Shown here: positions 30,401 through 39,825 of the stretch, in pieces | Layout of the letters: every line of letters starts with the position of its first letter | Position numbering within the stretch: the first letter of the stretch is position 1 | From: Corallococcus caeni | GTDB lineage: Bacteria; Myxococcota; Myxococcia; Myxococcales; Myxococcaceae | Direction: 5' to 3' | Assembly: GCF_036245865.1 (NCBI RefSeq) | Contig: NZ_BTTW01000007.1 | Span: 434,001-498,000 of the forward strand | Length of the DNA: 64,000 nucleotides | Notes under the pieces: model-generated | Told to the model about the DNA's origin: nothing | The model's database searches: none | What the model saw: the letters and a program-made list of their open reading frames with translations, nothing else | Made by a program: the position numbers and the translations under genes

Positions 30401-33400
30401 GCCGCGTGGAGGGCCTGTCGGTGCGGCGCGGGCTCCTCATGGACGACGAGGAGACGCGCGTCGCGCAGCTGGTGGTGGAGCCCGTGGACGGGAAGGGCGA
30501 GCGGAGCTTCGCGCTCCACAGCCTGCCGCCGGGCGCTTCGGAGGACTCCAGCGCGTGGTCGGTGCACGTGGAGGGACGGCTCGCGGAGGCCCGCGAGGAG
30601 AAGGACCTGGAGTCCGCGGACGCCATCCTCGCGCGCTGCGGGCAGACGCTGGACGGCGCGGAGTTCTACGCGCGCATGGAGAAGCGCCAGCTGGTGCTCG
30701 GGCACTCGGCGCGCTGGATTGAGCAGGTCCGCTTCCGCGAGGGCGAGGCGCTCGCGACGATGCGGGCGCCTGACGCGAAGGAGGCGGAGGGCTACCGCGT
30801 CCACCCGGGCCTGGTGGACGCGCTCTTCCAGGCGGTCTTCGCGTGCCTGCCGGGCGACGTGCCCGAGGACGCCATCTACATGATCGTCGAGGTCGCGCGC
30901 TTCGTCGTCGGTCCCGCCACGCCGGCGACCGCGACCCGGGCGCACGTGCGGCTGCGGCCCTGGAAGGACGGGGACACGACGATCGTCGCGGACGTGGACG
31001 TGGCGGACGCGCAGGGCCGCGTCTTCCTGCGCGCCGAAGGGGCGCTGCTCAAGCGCACGACGGTCCAGGCGCTCCAGAAGGTGACGCGCGCGGAAGTCAC
31101 GCCGTCGGCGAGCGCCGCCCGCCCCGCTTCGTCGGGCCTGCGGGACGTGCTCGCGCGCCTGCAGGTGGCGGAGCGCACGCCCCGGCTCGTGGAGTGGCTG
31201 CGCGCCCAGGTCGCCGTCATCCTCCGCGCCTCCGCTTCGGACGTGGACGTGGACGCGCCGCTCGCGCACGCGGGCTTCGACTCGCTGATGGCGCTGGAGC
31301 TCAAGAGCGCCGTCGCCAACGAGCTGAACGTGGCGCTGTCGCTCGGCGGACTGCTGGCCGGCGCGAGCCTCAAGGCGCTGTGCACGGAGATCCTCGGGCA
31401 GCTCTCGCTGGAGGCCCCTCCCGCGAACGGCGCCGCGGAGCCCGCGCGGACCGCGAGCGCGGAAGCAGCCCCGGTGGAGGTGTTGGTGCACGACGGGGAA
31501 GGGCGCCACCAGCCCTTCGGCATGACGGACCTCCAGCAGGCGTACCTGCTGGGCCGCACGCGCTCCTTCGAGCTGGGCGGCGTGTCCACCTACTTCTTCC
31601 TGGAGGTGGACCTGCTGGGCGTGGACCTGGAGCGGCTGGGCTCCAGCCTGGACGTCATCATCCAGCGCCACGACATGCTGCGCGCGGTGGTGACGCCGGA
31701 CGGCCAGCAGCGCGTGCTGCCCACGGTGCCCTCGTTCGTCATCCGCACGGTGGACCTGCGGGGGCAGGACGCTGGCCAGGTGGAGCGCGCGCTCGCGGCC
31801 CTGCGCACGGAGATGGCCACCCAGGTCTTCCAGACGGACCGCTTCCCGCTGTTCGACGTCCGGGCCACGCGCCTGGATGGCGAGCGCACGCGGCTGCACC
31901 TGGGCTTTGACGCCCTGGTGGTGGACGCGTGGAGCACGTCGCTGCTCTTCAAGGAATGGTCCGCCGTGTACCGCGAGGGCGCCGGGGCGCTGCGGCCCAT
32001 CGACATCACCTTCCGGGACTACGTGCTGGGCGTGCAGGCGCTGGAGGCAGGCCCCGCGTACGCCGCCGCGGAGAAGTACTGGCGCGAGCGCGTCCCCAAG
32101 CTGCCGCCCGCGCCGGAGCTCCCCATGGCCCGCCACCCGGGCACGCTGGAGCTGCCGCGCTTCACGCACCGCTCGTTCCGGCTGCCCAAGGCGCAGTGGG
32201 CGCGCTTCAAGGAGCTGGCGCGCGAGGCGGGCGTCACGCCCTCCATGGTGATGTGCGCGGCCTACGCGGAGGTGCTGGCCACCTGGGGCCGCAGCCGCGC
32301 CTTCACGCTCAACGTGCTGTTCTTCAACCGCGTGCCGCTGCACCCGCACGTGGACCGGGTGCTCGGCAACTTCAGCGCCACCACGCTGCTGGAGGTGCAG
32401 GTGGAGCGCGGGGAGTCGCTCTCTTCGCGGGCCCAGCGGCTTCAGCAGCAGCTGTGGAACGACCTGGACCACGCGTCGTTCAGCGGCGTGCGCGTGCTGC
32501 GGGAGCTCAACCGGCGCGACGGCGACATGCGGCGCGCCCGCATGCCCGTGGTCTACGCGAGCACCATCAACTTCCACTCGCGCGAAGGTGACGCCGCTCC
32601 AGCGGGCCTCGCGCAGCACCTGCTCACCATGGGCACGGGCGGCGAGGAGATCCACAGCAGCATCCGCACGCCCCAGGTGTTCCTGGATCACCAGGTGGTG
32701 GAGGACGGCGGCGGGCTGGTCCTCAACTGGGACGTGGTGGAGGAGCTGTTCCCGGCGGGGATGATCGACGCGATGTTCGAGGCCTACTCGGGCCTGGTGA
32801 CGCGGCTGGCGGCGGAGCCCGCCGCCTGGACGGAGCGCACGCGGCTGCTGCTGCCCGCGGAGCAGCTGGACGCCCGTCGACAGGCCAACGCGACGGCCGC
32901 GCCCGTGGCGCGGGGCCTGATGCACGAGCCGTTCGTGAGGGCCGCGGCGCTCCAGCCAGACCGGCCCGCGGTCATCACCTCGCGCCGCACGCTCACCTAC
33001 GGGGAGCTGGACGCTGCCTCCAACCGCGTCGCGCACTGGCTGCGCGAGCAGGGGGCGAAGCCCAACGCGCTCGTGGCCCTGGTGATGGAGAAGGGCTGGG
33101 AGCAGGTCGTCGCCGCGCTCGGCGTGCTCAAGTCCGGCGCCGCGTACGTGCCCATCGACGCGCACCTGCCTCCGGCGCGCCTGCGCTACCTCCTGGAGAA
33201 CACGGGGACGAAGCAGGTGCTCACCCAGTCCTGGCTCAAGCTGGACCTGTCGGGCGTGGACCCCGGCGCGGTGCTGGCCATCGACGGGCCGGAGGCGCAG
33301 CGTCCCCCGGCGGACGCGCTGCCTGCGGCGCAGCGTCCGGAGGACCTGGCGTACGTCATCTACACGTCCGGCTCCACGGGGCACCCCAAGGGCGTGATGA

Positions 33401-35481
33401 TTGAACACCGGGCGGCGCTCAACACGCTGCTGGACGTCAACACGCGCTACGGCGTGGACGCGGACAGCCGGGGCTTCGCGCTGTCGGCGATGAACTTCGA
33501 CCTGTCGGTGTGGGACGTCTTCGGCCTGCTGGCCGCGGGCGGCGCGCTGGTCATCCCGGAGCCCGGGGAGCTGCGCGAGCCCGGCCGCTGGCTCCAGCTG
33601 GTGCGCGAGCACCGCGTGACGGTGTGGAACAGCGTCCCCGCGCTGATGGAGATGATGACCGACCACCTGGCGGGCCTGGGCGAGACGTGGCCCCAGCTGC
33701 GGACGGTGATGATGAGCGGCGACTGGATCCCGGTGTCGCTGCCGGAGCGCATCCGCGCCGTGGCCCCGAACGCCGCCGTCTACAGCATGGGCGGCGCCAC
33801 CGAGGCGGCCATCTGGTCCATCGTGTACCCCATTGGCGACGTGGACCCGGCCTGGCCCAGCATCCCCTACGGCAAGGCGCTGCTGAACCAGCAGATGCTG
33901 GTGCTCGACGACGCGCTGATGCCGTGCCCCACCTGGGTGCCGGGGCAGATCTTCATCGGCGGCGTGGGCGTCGCGCGCGGCTACTGGAAGGACGAGGAGA
34001 AGACCCGCGCCAGCTTCATCCGCCACCCGCTGACGGGCGAGCGGCTGTACCGCACGGGCGACCTGGGCCGCTTCCTGCCGTCCGGCGACATCGAGTTCCT
34101 GGGCCGCGAGGACTTCCAGGTCAAGGTCCAGGGCTTCCGCATCGAGCTGGGCGAGATTGAAAACGCGCTGCTCCAGCACCCGGGCGTGCGCGCCGCCGTC
34201 GCGTCCGCGGTGGGTGAGAAGCGGGGCAACAAGCGGCTCGTGGCCTACGTGGTGCTGGACGCGGAGGCGCCCCCGGCGCTGGACGCCCTGCGCGAGGCGC
34301 TGCGCACGAAGCTGCCGGAGTACATGGTGCCGCAGACCTTCGTGACGCTGGACTCGCTGCCGCTCAGCGCGAACGGGAAGGTGGACCGCGGCGCGCTGCC
34401 GGCCCTGGAGGGCACGCAGCCGCAGAAGCAGACCGGCGTCCGGGTGCCGCCGCGCACCGAACTGGAGAAGACGCTGGCCGGCCTCTGGGAAGGGCTCCTG
34501 CCGGGCCCCGTGGGCGTCCACGACAACTTCTTCGAGGTGGGCGGCAACTCGCTGCTCGCGGTGCGGCTGATGGCGCGGCTGCGCCAGGAGCTGGGCCGGG
34601 AGCTGCCGCTGGCGACCCTCTTCGAGATGCCCACCATCGCGCTGCTCGCCGCGTCCCTGGAGGGGCCGGAGACGCCGCGGCGCGAGGGGCGGGGCGCGCT
34701 GGTGCCCATCCAGCCCTCGGGCACGCGGCCGCCGCTCTTCCTGGTGCACCCGGTGGGAGGCAGCGTCCTCTGCTACGCGGAGCTGGCGCGCAAGCTGGGG
34801 GCGGATCAGCCCGTCTTCGGGCTCCAGGTGCCGCCCGGCGCGCCGCCCCGGTCCATCGAGGCCATGGCCGCGGCGTACCTGGAGGCGCTGCGCGACGTGC
34901 AGCCGCGCGGCCCGTACCACCTGGGCGGCTGGTCCATGGGCGGCGTCGTCGCCTACGAGATGGCACGCCAGCTCCAGGCGGCGGGAGACACCGTCTCCAC
35001 GCTCGCGCTCATCGACGTGCTCGTCCCGCCGGCGGGGCAGGGCGGGGACGCCATGGACGAGGCGGCGCTGATGGCGCGCTTCGCCGAGGACCTGGGCGCG
35101 CTGTCGGCCCGCCGCGTCTCGGTGGACGCCGGCGCGCTGCGGGCCCTGCCCGCGGACGCCGTGCTGGAGCGCGTGGTGGAGGACCTGCGGGCGCAGGAGG
35201 CCATCGCTCCGGAGCTCGACCGCGCGACGCTGGGGGCGCACGCGGAGGTGTTCAAGGCGAACATGCGCGCCCTCACCGCGTACCAGGCCCGCCCCTACGC
35301 CGGCCGCGTCTGGTTCTGCCGGGGCGCACAGCCCGGAGGAGCCTCGCGGCAGAACGCGGAGGCGTGGCTGGGGCTCACCTCGGGCGGCCAGCTCGTGGAG
35401 CTGGAAGGCAACCACTACACCCTGTTCAGCCACGGGCTCGACGCGCTCGTGGGCTCGCTGTCGTCCGCCCTGCGCGCCTGA
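27424..35481 (+). CDS. Hybrid PKS-NRPS: KS-AT-DH-ACP-Cy-A(Cys-like)-PCP-TE
   Basis: 2,685 residues; ATG 27424 overlaps the previous stop (ATGA). PKS module: docking helix; KS with Cys204; AT with GQGSQ, Ser654 (GHSVGE) and QAFHSP, a malonyl-CoA signature; a DH-fold region ~930-1213 whose catalytic His is Cys962 (LADCRMGG) and whose proline is lost, though [10 protein letters not shown] remains; ACP Ser1287 (GFDSLMAL). No KR. NRPS module: Cy domain with D1496-X4-D1501-X2-S1504 ([10 protein letters not shown]), the heterocyclisation signature; A domain ~1836-2326 with hand-read code DLWNMSMIWK, close to cysteine codes (DLYNxSxIWK); PCP Ser2376; C-terminal thioesterase Ser2504 (GWSMGG) and its His in EGNHYTLF. 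No Ox domain in or after A, so a thiazoline rather than a thiazole is predicted. The TE releases the product, so this is the last module. Confidence 0.94.
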   Translation: MSTPPVSTEASNRDELLQRALERIREFRGKLDAVESQRSEPIAVVGMSCRLPGGNDDPASLWRFLRSGGDGIRAFPAERGAAATPEGQPFKGGFLEQVDRFDAGVFGISPREAATLDPQQRLFLEVSWEALENAAQPFDKLEGSMAGVFVGITNYDYCQKLMQETPIDQLDAYCLTSNASTFAAGRLSYWLGLRGPSLSVDTACSSSAVALHQACQSLRAGECSLALAGGVNVLLSPEWFVVLSRAGMLSPDGYCKTFDRNANGYTRGEGCVVFVLKRLSDAVAAKDHIHALIRGSCVNQDGRSGGLTVPNPAAQQDVIRGALKAARVGADRVSYVETHGTGTPLGDPIEVRALGAALGEGRAEGDRIHIGSIKANIGHLEPAAGAAGLMKVILALQNEELPPQVQFRELNPEIDLDTLPVAISTRPEAWPRAERPRIAGVSSFGASGTNAHLVVEEAPAVVRPARAFEPGTQLFTLSARSPAVLARLAGRHASHLATHRDLLLEDVCFSVNTGRARFAERVALPADDLESLQHALSAIAAGELPAGASLGRAQVGQAPKVAFLFTGQGSQFPGMAVELHASQPVFRQALDRCAEALKAHWDVPLLTLLRGEGFTAGLLDQTRYTQAALFSVEYALAMLWKSWGVVPAAVLGHSVGEYVAACVAGVFEPEAAVSLLAVRGALMQALPAAGAMASVFASEAQVRSALEGKAACVSVAAVNAPDNIVISGQADAVEQVLQALTAQGHKHKRINVSQAFHSPLLDPMLDALEQAASGLTFQEPSIPLISNLTGRPVDASTLGPRYLRDHAREAVRFQASMEWLFENGFDTFVEVGPAPHLIGMVKRYAPAGDRAFLPSMRKGLAPQRSMLESAGALYTRGADLDWDHLHAGLAPRRVPLPTYTFDRKRYWYAAPAPGAAARSPASAQEVEAGSTTLLGHRLPSPLPSAQFRVRYDAAQHPCLADCRMGGMRVVNVGVFLEAALQSWHALTPGAGACRVEGLSVRRGLLMDDEETRVAQLVVEPVDGKGERSFALHSLPPGASEDSSAWSVHVEGRLAEAREEKDLESADAILARCGQTLDGAEFYARMEKRQLVLGHSARWIEQVRFREGEALATMRAPDAKEAEGYRVHPGLVDALFQAVFACLPGDVPEDAIYMIVEVARFVVGPATPATATRAHVRLRPWKDGDTTIVADVDVADAQGRVFLRAEGALLKRTTVQALQKVTRAEVTPSASAARPASSGLRDVLARLQVAERTPRLVEWLRAQVAVILRASASDVDVDAPLAHAGFDSLMALELKSAVANELNVALSLGGLLAGASLKALCTEILGQLSLEAPPANGAAEPARTASAEAAPVEVLVHDGEGRHQPFGMTDLQQAYLLGRTRSFELGGVSTYFFLEVDLLGVDLERLGSSLDVIIQRHDMLRAVVTPDGQQRVLPTVPSFVIRTVDLRGQDAGQVERALAALRTEMATQVFQTDRFPLFDVRATRLDGERTRLHLGFDALVVDAWSTSLLFKEWSAVYREGAGALRPIDITFRDYVLGVQALEAGPAYAAAEKYWRERVPKLPPAPELPMARHPGTLELPRFTHRSFRLPKAQWARFKELAREAGVTPSMVMCAAYAEVLATWGRSRAFTLNVLFFNRVPLHPHVDRVLGNFSATTLLEVQVERGESLSSRAQRLQQQLWNDLDHASFSGVRVLRELNRRDGDMRRARMPVVYASTINFHSREGDAAPAGLAQHLLTMGTGGEEIHSSIRTPQVFLDHQVVEDGGGLVLNWDVVEELFPAGMIDAMFEAYSGLVTRLAAEPAAWTERTRLLLPAEQLDARRQANATAAPVARGLMHEPFVRAAALQPDRPAVITSRRTLTYGELDAASNRVAHWLREQGAKPNALVALVMEKGWEQVVAALGVLKSGAAYVPIDAHLPPARLRYLLENTGTKQVLTQSWLKLDLSGVDPGAVLAIDGPEAQRPPADALPAAQRPEDLAYVIYTSGSTGHPKGVMIEHRAALNTLLDVNTRYGVDADSRGFALSAMNFDLSVWDVFGLLAAGGALVIPEPGELREPGRWLQLVREHRVTVWNSVPALMEMMTDHLAGLGETWPQLRTVMMSGDWIPVSLPERIRAVAPNAAVYSMGGATEAAIWSIVYPIGDVDPAWPSIPYGKALLNQQMLVLDDALMPCPTWVPGQIFIGGVGVARGYWKDEEKTRASFIRHPLTGERLYRTGDLGRFLPSGDIEFLGREDFQVKVQGFRIELGEIENALLQHPGVRAAVASAVGEKRGNKRLVAYVVLDAEAPPALDALREALRTKLPEYMVPQTFVTLDSLPLSANGKVDRGALPALEGTQPQKQTGVRVPPRTELEKTLAGLWEGLLPGPVGVHDNFFEVGGNSLLAVRLMARLRQELGRELPLATLFEMPTIALLAASLEGPETPRREGRGALVPIQPSGTRPPLFLVHPVGGSVLCYAELARKLGADQPVFGLQVPPGAPPRSIEAMAAAYLEALRDVQPRGPYHLGGWSMGGVVAYEMARQLQAAGDTVSTLALIDVLVPPAGQGGDAMDEAALMARFAEDLGALSARRVSVDAGALRALPADAVLERVVEDLRAQEAIAPELDRATLGAHAEVFKANMRALTAYQARPYAGRVWFCRGAQPGGASRQNAEAWLGLTSGGQLVELEGNHYTLFSHGLDALVGSLSSALRA

Positions 35482-35530
35482 GCCGGGGCTGCTGCTTCGT
35501 TCAACGTGTTTCGTTCACAAGGAGTGCACC

Positions 35531-36481
35531 GTGTTTCATCGTCTGAGTCCGTGGATCCTGGGTGTGGCCCTGCTGGGCATGGCTGGCTGTTCCGATGATG
35601 GCGAGACCGTGGATGCCTGCGTCGACGGCAAGGCCAAGAAGGTCTCCGAGAAGGAGCTGTCCAAGCTGCTGAAGGACGGCGCGTACCGTGGCATGTGCGA
35701 CCTGATGGAGAACCGCGTGTCGTTTGGCGACGGTTACGTGCAGTCCATCGTCCAGAAGAACCCGGACGGCTCCGTGAAGGCCATTGGCGTCACCGTGGAT
35801 CAGGCCGCCATGGACACCCTGCCCATGCTGCCCAACCTGCCCACGAACGACGGGCAGACGTGCTGGGACACGAACAACGACGGGGTGACGGACCCGGAGA
35901 AGGAGTGCAACGGCGGCCACGAGCGCGTGCTCTGGTTCCCCAAGATGAAGGACGTCCCCTTCCAGTGGATCATGTTCAACTGGCAGGGCCGGGGCCACGG
36001 CCCCATCGGCGCGTTCGACAAGGGGCACTTCGACCTGCACTTCTTCATGCAGGACTTCGTGAAGCGCAACTTCATCCGCACCGGTCCGTGCGGCGTCTAC
36101 ACGGACTGCAACGACTACGCGAAGGCCATCAAGGATCCGCCGGCGCCCTTCTACCCGACGGGCTTCGAGAACCAGAAGGGCGTGTCCGCGCGAATGGGCA
36201 ACCACCTGGCGGACATCGCCGAGTCGCCCTTCAACGGCGAGCCCTTCACGCAGGCGTTCGTCTACGGCGCGTATGACGGCCACATCACGTACTTCGAGAC
36301 CGTCGTCGAGGGCGGCTTCGCCAAGAGCAAGCCCGCCGAGGACTGCCGCGTCATCAAGGCGCCCCCGGCGATGGAGGTCTCCGGCCTCTACCCGACGCGC
36401 TACTGCTTCCGCTACCGCGAGGACCGGGGCGACTACCTGATGACGCTCGAGGACTTCGAGTACCGCACCGCGCCCAACTGA
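35531..36481 (+). CDS. Exported lipoprotein, TTHB210/DUF5602-like
   Basis: 316 residues from GTG 35531 with AAGGAG seven bases upstream. Signal peptide with a lipobox (LLGMAGC), so lipid-anchored in the envelope. The mature part has HFDLHFFM at about residues 160-170 and MGNHLAD around 220; paired H-x-D-x-H-F and M-G-x-H motifs remind me of the TTHB210-like (DUF5602) family, of unknown function. The histidines and acidic residues could bind a metal. It lies 49 bases after the PKS-NRPS, but has its own strong ribosome binding site and terminator, so it need not belong to that pathway. Family assignment is tentative. Confidence 0.75.
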   Translation: MFHRLSPWILGVALLGMAGCSDDGETVDACVDGKAKKVSEKELSKLLKDGAYRGMCDLMENRVSFGDGYVQSIVQKNPDGSVKAIGVTVDQAAMDTLPMLPNLPTNDGQTCWDTNNDGVTDPEKECNGGHERVLWFPKMKDVPFQWIMFNWQGRGHGPIGAFDKGHFDLHFFMQDFVKRNFIRTGPCGVYTDCNDYAKAIKDPPAPFYPTGFENQKGVSARMGNHLADIAESPFNGEPFTQAFVYGAYDGHITYFETVVEGGFAKSKPAEDCRVIKAPPAMEVSGLYPTRYCFRYREDRGDYLMTLEDFEYRTAPN

Positions 36482-36496
36482 GCTGAGCCCCCCACG

Positions 36497-36545
36497 CGAG
36501 CGGCCGTGCACCGGAGCGGATCCGGTGCGCGGCCGCTCGTTGTTT
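36497..36545 (+). terminator. Rho-independent terminator after the 35531 lipoprotein gene
   Basis: Long hairpin: outer arms CGAGCGGCCG (36497-36506) and CGGCCGCTCG (36530-36539), inner arms GCACCGGA and TCCGGTGC, then TTGTTT. It begins 16 bases after the stop. Its position also argues against any gene start before 36569. Confidence 0.8.
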
Positions 36546-36568
36546 CCTCGCCGCGCCGGAGCCACACC

Positions 36569-37867
36569 GTGAAGAAGACATCCGTCCTCCTGTCCTGGAG
36601 GCTGCCGCTGCTCCTGTCGCTGTGGGCGGCGCCCGCCGGGGCGCACTGGGGCATGCCCGACGAGGCGAGCAGCATCAGCGTGCGCCGCGGGCACGCGTCC
36701 GACTGGATCATGGGGGACTCCTCCGGCGCGCTCATCTCCCGTGACGAGGGGACGACCTGGCGGTGGATCTGCCCGGAGGGCATGGGCATCGCCATCTGGC
36801 GTCCGGAGCGCTACTTCTGGCTGTCCGGCGGGGCCATCCTGGCCGCCACGGGGAGCGCGCTGATCCGCTCCGACGACAGCGGCTGCACCTGGACGGCGCA
36901 CGGATATTTCAAGGACACGTGGGTCACGAGCCTGGCGGTGCACCCGGTGGACGAGCGCTTCCTGTACGTCAGCACGGGGCGGCCGTCCCAGAGCAACGGG
37001 CTGTTCCGCTCCGAGGACGGCGGCGAGTCCTGGGTCCAGGCGCTGGCGCCGACCCCGGGCTCCCAGTTCTCCGCCATCCGCGTCGCCGCGTCGGATCCAC
37101 TGCGCATCTACGCGTCGGGCCAGGACGCGGAGGGGCAGTTCCTTACGCGCAGCGACGACGGCGGGCGCGTGTGGACGCGGCTGCCCCAGCCGCTCACCGC
37201 GTTGAAGCTCCCGTATGACCTGGTGCTGCTGCGCGTGAGCGACGCCTCCCCGGACGTGCTGTGGGCGAAGGTCTCCGCCCAGGGGCACGACTGGCTGCTC
37301 AAGAGCACGGACGGCGGCGCCACTCTGACGCCGGTGATGGACACCTACGAGCGCATCGGCAGCGTGGAGGCCTCCCCGGACGGGCGCACGGTGTGGGTCT
37401 CCACGACGACGCATCTCTTCCGGGGACAGGACGACGGGCCCTTCACGGAGCTGGCGGAGCCGAACGGGAACGCCTGCGCGCTGAAGCGGGACGGGACGCT
37501 CTATGGCTGTGGCCCGGGCTGGACGGGCGGCTGGGCGCTCGCGAAGAGCGCGGACGACGGCACGACCTGGGACCCGATGTTCAAGCTGGGCGACGTGCAG
37601 GGCGCGCACCTGTGTCCCGCATCTACGCCCGTGCAGCAGCGGTGCCCGGCCCTGTGGCCGCAGCTGGCGCAGCTCTACGGCGCGGGTCCGGATGGTGGGG
37701 TGGGGCCCACGCCGGACGCCGGCCCCTCCGAGCCGCCGGTGACGCCTCCGGCTTCGGATGGCTGCGCGGCGGCGCCGGGGCTGGTGCCGGGCGCGCTCCT
37801 GGTGCTCGCGACGGCGTGGGCGCGCCGGTCCCGGCGGGGGGCGTCGGCGCGGAGCCAGAGGTCATGA
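36569..37867 (+). CDS. Secreted Asp-box (BNR) beta-propeller protein with MYXO-CTERM-like tail
   Basis: 432 residues from GTG 36569. This start gives a clean signal peptide (MKKTSVLLSWRLPLLLSLWA, cleavage after APAGA) and clears the terminator upstream. At least four Asp-box motifs (SEDGGESW, SDDGGRVW, STDGGATL, SADDGTTW) point to a sialidase-type or sortilin-like beta-propeller; no catalytic arginine triad of a true sialidase was identified, so a binding or structural role is more likely. The C-terminus (PDAGPSEPPVTPP linker, then DGCAAAP, a hydrophobic stretch and RRSRR) fits a MYXO-CTERM sorting tail that anchors proteins at the myxobacterial surface. Its stop overlaps the next start (ATGA). 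Confidence 0.8.
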   Translation: MKKTSVLLSWRLPLLLSLWAAPAGAHWGMPDEASSISVRRGHASDWIMGDSSGALISRDEGTTWRWICPEGMGIAIWRPERYFWLSGGAILAATGSALIRSDDSGCTWTAHGYFKDTWVTSLAVHPVDERFLYVSTGRPSQSNGLFRSEDGGESWVQALAPTPGSQFSAIRVAASDPLRIYASGQDAEGQFLTRSDDGGRVWTRLPQPLTALKLPYDLVLLRVSDASPDVLWAKVSAQGHDWLLKSTDGGATLTPVMDTYERIGSVEASPDGRTVWVSTTTHLFRGQDDGPFTELAEPNGNACALKRDGTLYGCGPGWTGGWALAKSADDGTTWDPMFKLGDVQGAHLCPASTPVQQRCPALWPQLAQLYGAGPDGGVGPTPDAGPSEPPVTPPASDGCAAAPGLVPGALLVLATAWARRSRRGASARSQRS

Positions 37868-39132
37868 CGACCGGCCTGTTTCGTACGGGGTGCGCCATCA
37901 GGGCGTGCGCCTGGCTGCTGACGATGGGCGTGCTCGGGGCCTGTGGGGAGACGGACCCGGGGCCGCTCCAGGTGCCGGAGCTGGAGTACGGCGTCGAAGC
38001 GCCGTGGCCGGTGTCCTCACCGCTGCCGCCCGTGGGGCCCGCGGGGCGGCTGATCATCACCAACAACCTGGAGGACACCCTCAGCCTGCTGGACCTGGGC
38101 GGGATGGAGTCGCCCACGTGGGGAGAGTTGGCCCGCGTCCCGGTGGGCCTCAACCCGGTGGAGCTGGAGGGGCCGCACCACACGGCCGTCTCGCCGGAGA
38201 ACGACTTCTATTACGTGGGCATCTCCAACTACGTGCCGGGCTCCGGCTCCGGACCGCACGGGACGCATGGTTCGGGGAAGGCGGACGGCTACTGCCTCAA
38301 GCTGGATGCGGCCACCCACGCCGTCGTGGGGTCCGCGCGCGTGGATCCCAACCCGGGTGACGTCATCCTCAGCGCGGACGGGCGGACGCTCTTCCAGACT
38401 CACTTCGACCTCTTGAAGATCGCGGAGGTGGCCCGGCGGGGAGGCACGGAGGCGGAGATGGATTCGCGGATGGCCATCCTCGACGCGCGGACGATGACGC
38501 GCACGGCGATGGTGCCCGTCTGTCCCGCGCCCCACGCCGTGCGCCTGTCGCTGGACGGACGCCGCGCCTACGTCGCCTGCTGGTCCGACGAGGTGGCCAT
38601 CGTCGACCTGGAGCAGGCGGACCGCCCGGTGCGGCGCGTGAAGGTGGCGGCCAACGCAGGAACGGCCGTGCGGCCCCTCCACCAGCCCTATGCGCTCACG
38701 GTGTCGCCCACGACGGGGGCGGTGTGGGTCAGCTCGCTCGCGAGCCGCGCGGTGCAGTACCTGGATCCGGTGACGCTCACGATGGATCCCCAGCGCACGG
38801 TGTATCTGCCGGGCGCGCCGATGTTCGGGGTCTTCACGTCCGACGGGCGCACGCTCTACATGCCGTACCAGTCGGTGGACTCCATCGCCGTCATCGATCC
38901 AGCCCATCCGGAGGCGGTGCCCGGGGAGATTCCGCTGGCGTCCAGCGGCTGCCTCAACGTGCACCAGCTGATGCTGACGCCAGACGAGCGTTACGCGCTC
39001 GCGGTCTGCGAAGGGGACCACGTGGGGCCGGGCACGCTCCACGTCGTGTCGCTGGAGGAGCGGCGGGTGGTGAAGACGGTCCAGGTGGGACTCTTCCCGG
39101 ACTCGGTGGCGCTGCTGCGGAGCCGGCCATGA
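37864..39132 (+). CDS. YncE-like beta-propeller lipoprotein
   Basis: 422 residues. Signal peptide ends in lipobox VLGAC (about residue 21), so a lipoprotein. Repeated blades of the form (V)SPxGRxxYVxxxxxxxVxVID are seen (LSLDGRRAYVACWSDEVAIV, then VSPTTGAVWVSSL, TSDGRTLYMPY, LTPDERYALAV), typical of YncE/surface-layer seven-bladed propellers. Also contains GPHHTAVSPENDFYYV near the N-terminus. Such proteins are often next to c-type cytochromes in extracytoplasmic electron-transfer loci; here a cytochrome follows with a 4-base overlap. Exact role unknown. Confidence 0.82.
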   Translation: MTTGLFRTGCAIRACAWLLTMGVLGACGETDPGPLQVPELEYGVEAPWPVSSPLPPVGPAGRLIITNNLEDTLSLLDLGGMESPTWGELARVPVGLNPVELEGPHHTAVSPENDFYYVGISNYVPGSGSGPHGTHGSGKADGYCLKLDAATHAVVGSARVDPNPGDVILSADGRTLFQTHFDLLKIAEVARRGGTEAEMDSRMAILDARTMTRTAMVPVCPAPHAVRLSLDGRRAYVACWSDEVAIVDLEQADRPVRRVKVAANAGTAVRPLHQPYALTVSPTTGAVWVSSLASRAVQYLDPVTLTMDPQRTVYLPGAPMFGVFTSDGRTLYMPYQSVDSIAVIDPAHPEAVPGEIPLASSGCLNVHQLMLTPDERYALAVCEGDHVGPGTLHVVSLEERRVVKTVQVGLFPDSVALLRSRP

Positions 39133-39824
39133 GGTGGGGGTGGATGCTGGGCCTGCTGCTGGCGGGCTGTGGCGGCGCGACGCCCGCGGCGGAGTACGGT
39201 GAGGCGCTGTTCCAGGATGCCCGGTTGTCGGACAGCCAGTTCAACAGCTTCTCCTGCGCGACCTGCCACGCGACGAGCGCCACGCCCGAACCGGACCGCA
39301 TGCTCGCGGGCTACCCGCTGGAGAACGTGGCGTTCCGTCAGACGTGGTGGGGCGGCTACGAGACGGACCTGCTGGGCGCGGTGAACTTCTGCTACCTGAG
39401 CTTCATGCGCGGCGTGTCCCCTCTCACGCGGGAGGACCCCAAGGCGCGGGCCCTCTACGAGTACCTGGTGCGGATCAGCCCGGACACGGACGCGCCCGCG
39501 TTGCCCTTCACGGTGGTGAAGGACATCCAGGACGTGCCGCCCGGTGACCCCGGACGGGGAGGCGCCGTGTACCGCGCCGCCTGCCAGACGTGCCACGGGG
39601 CCACGCACACCGGGGAGGGACGGCTGACGTCGTTCGCGTCGGTGTTGCCGGAGGTGACGGACGACTACGACTCGCTCTTCCCCGGCACTCCCCGGCGGCT
39701 GGTGGTCATCGAGAAGCTGCGTCATGGCAGCTTCTTCGCCGTCGGCGGCACCATGCCGCTCTACAGCCGCGAGGCCCTGTCGGACGAGGACCTGTCGGCG
39801 GTGCTCGCCTTCCTGGGGTTGTGA
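39129..39824 (+). CDS. Diheme c-type cytochrome lipoprotein
   Basis: 231 residues; ATG 39129 overlaps the previous stop. Short signal peptide with lipobox LLAGC. Two haem c attachment motifs, CATCH (about residue 40) and CQTCH (about 155), define two cytochrome c folds; candidate axial Met residues lie in MRGVSP and TMPLYS. Should carry electrons in the periplasm or at the outer surface. Coupled translation with the YncE-like and Asp-box propellers suggests a three-protein extracytoplasmic complex. The gene ends 1 base from the convergent ferritin-like gene. Confidence 0.88.
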   Translation: MRWGWMLGLLLAGCGGATPAAEYGEALFQDARLSDSQFNSFSCATCHATSATPEPDRMLAGYPLENVAFRQTWWGGYETDLLGAVNFCYLSFMRGVSPLTREDPKARALYEYLVRISPDTDAPALPFTVVKDIQDVPPGDPGRGGAVYRAACQTCHGATHTGEGRLTSFASVLPEVTDDYDSLFPGTPRRLVVIEKLRHGSFFAVGGTMPLYSREALSDEDLSAVLAFLGL

Positions 39825-39825
39825 C

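Noticed and set aside
36506-36568. Upstream start for the Asp-box propeller
   Set aside because: It lies inside the terminator hairpin of the previous gene and would spoil the signal peptide; GTG 36569 fits better.
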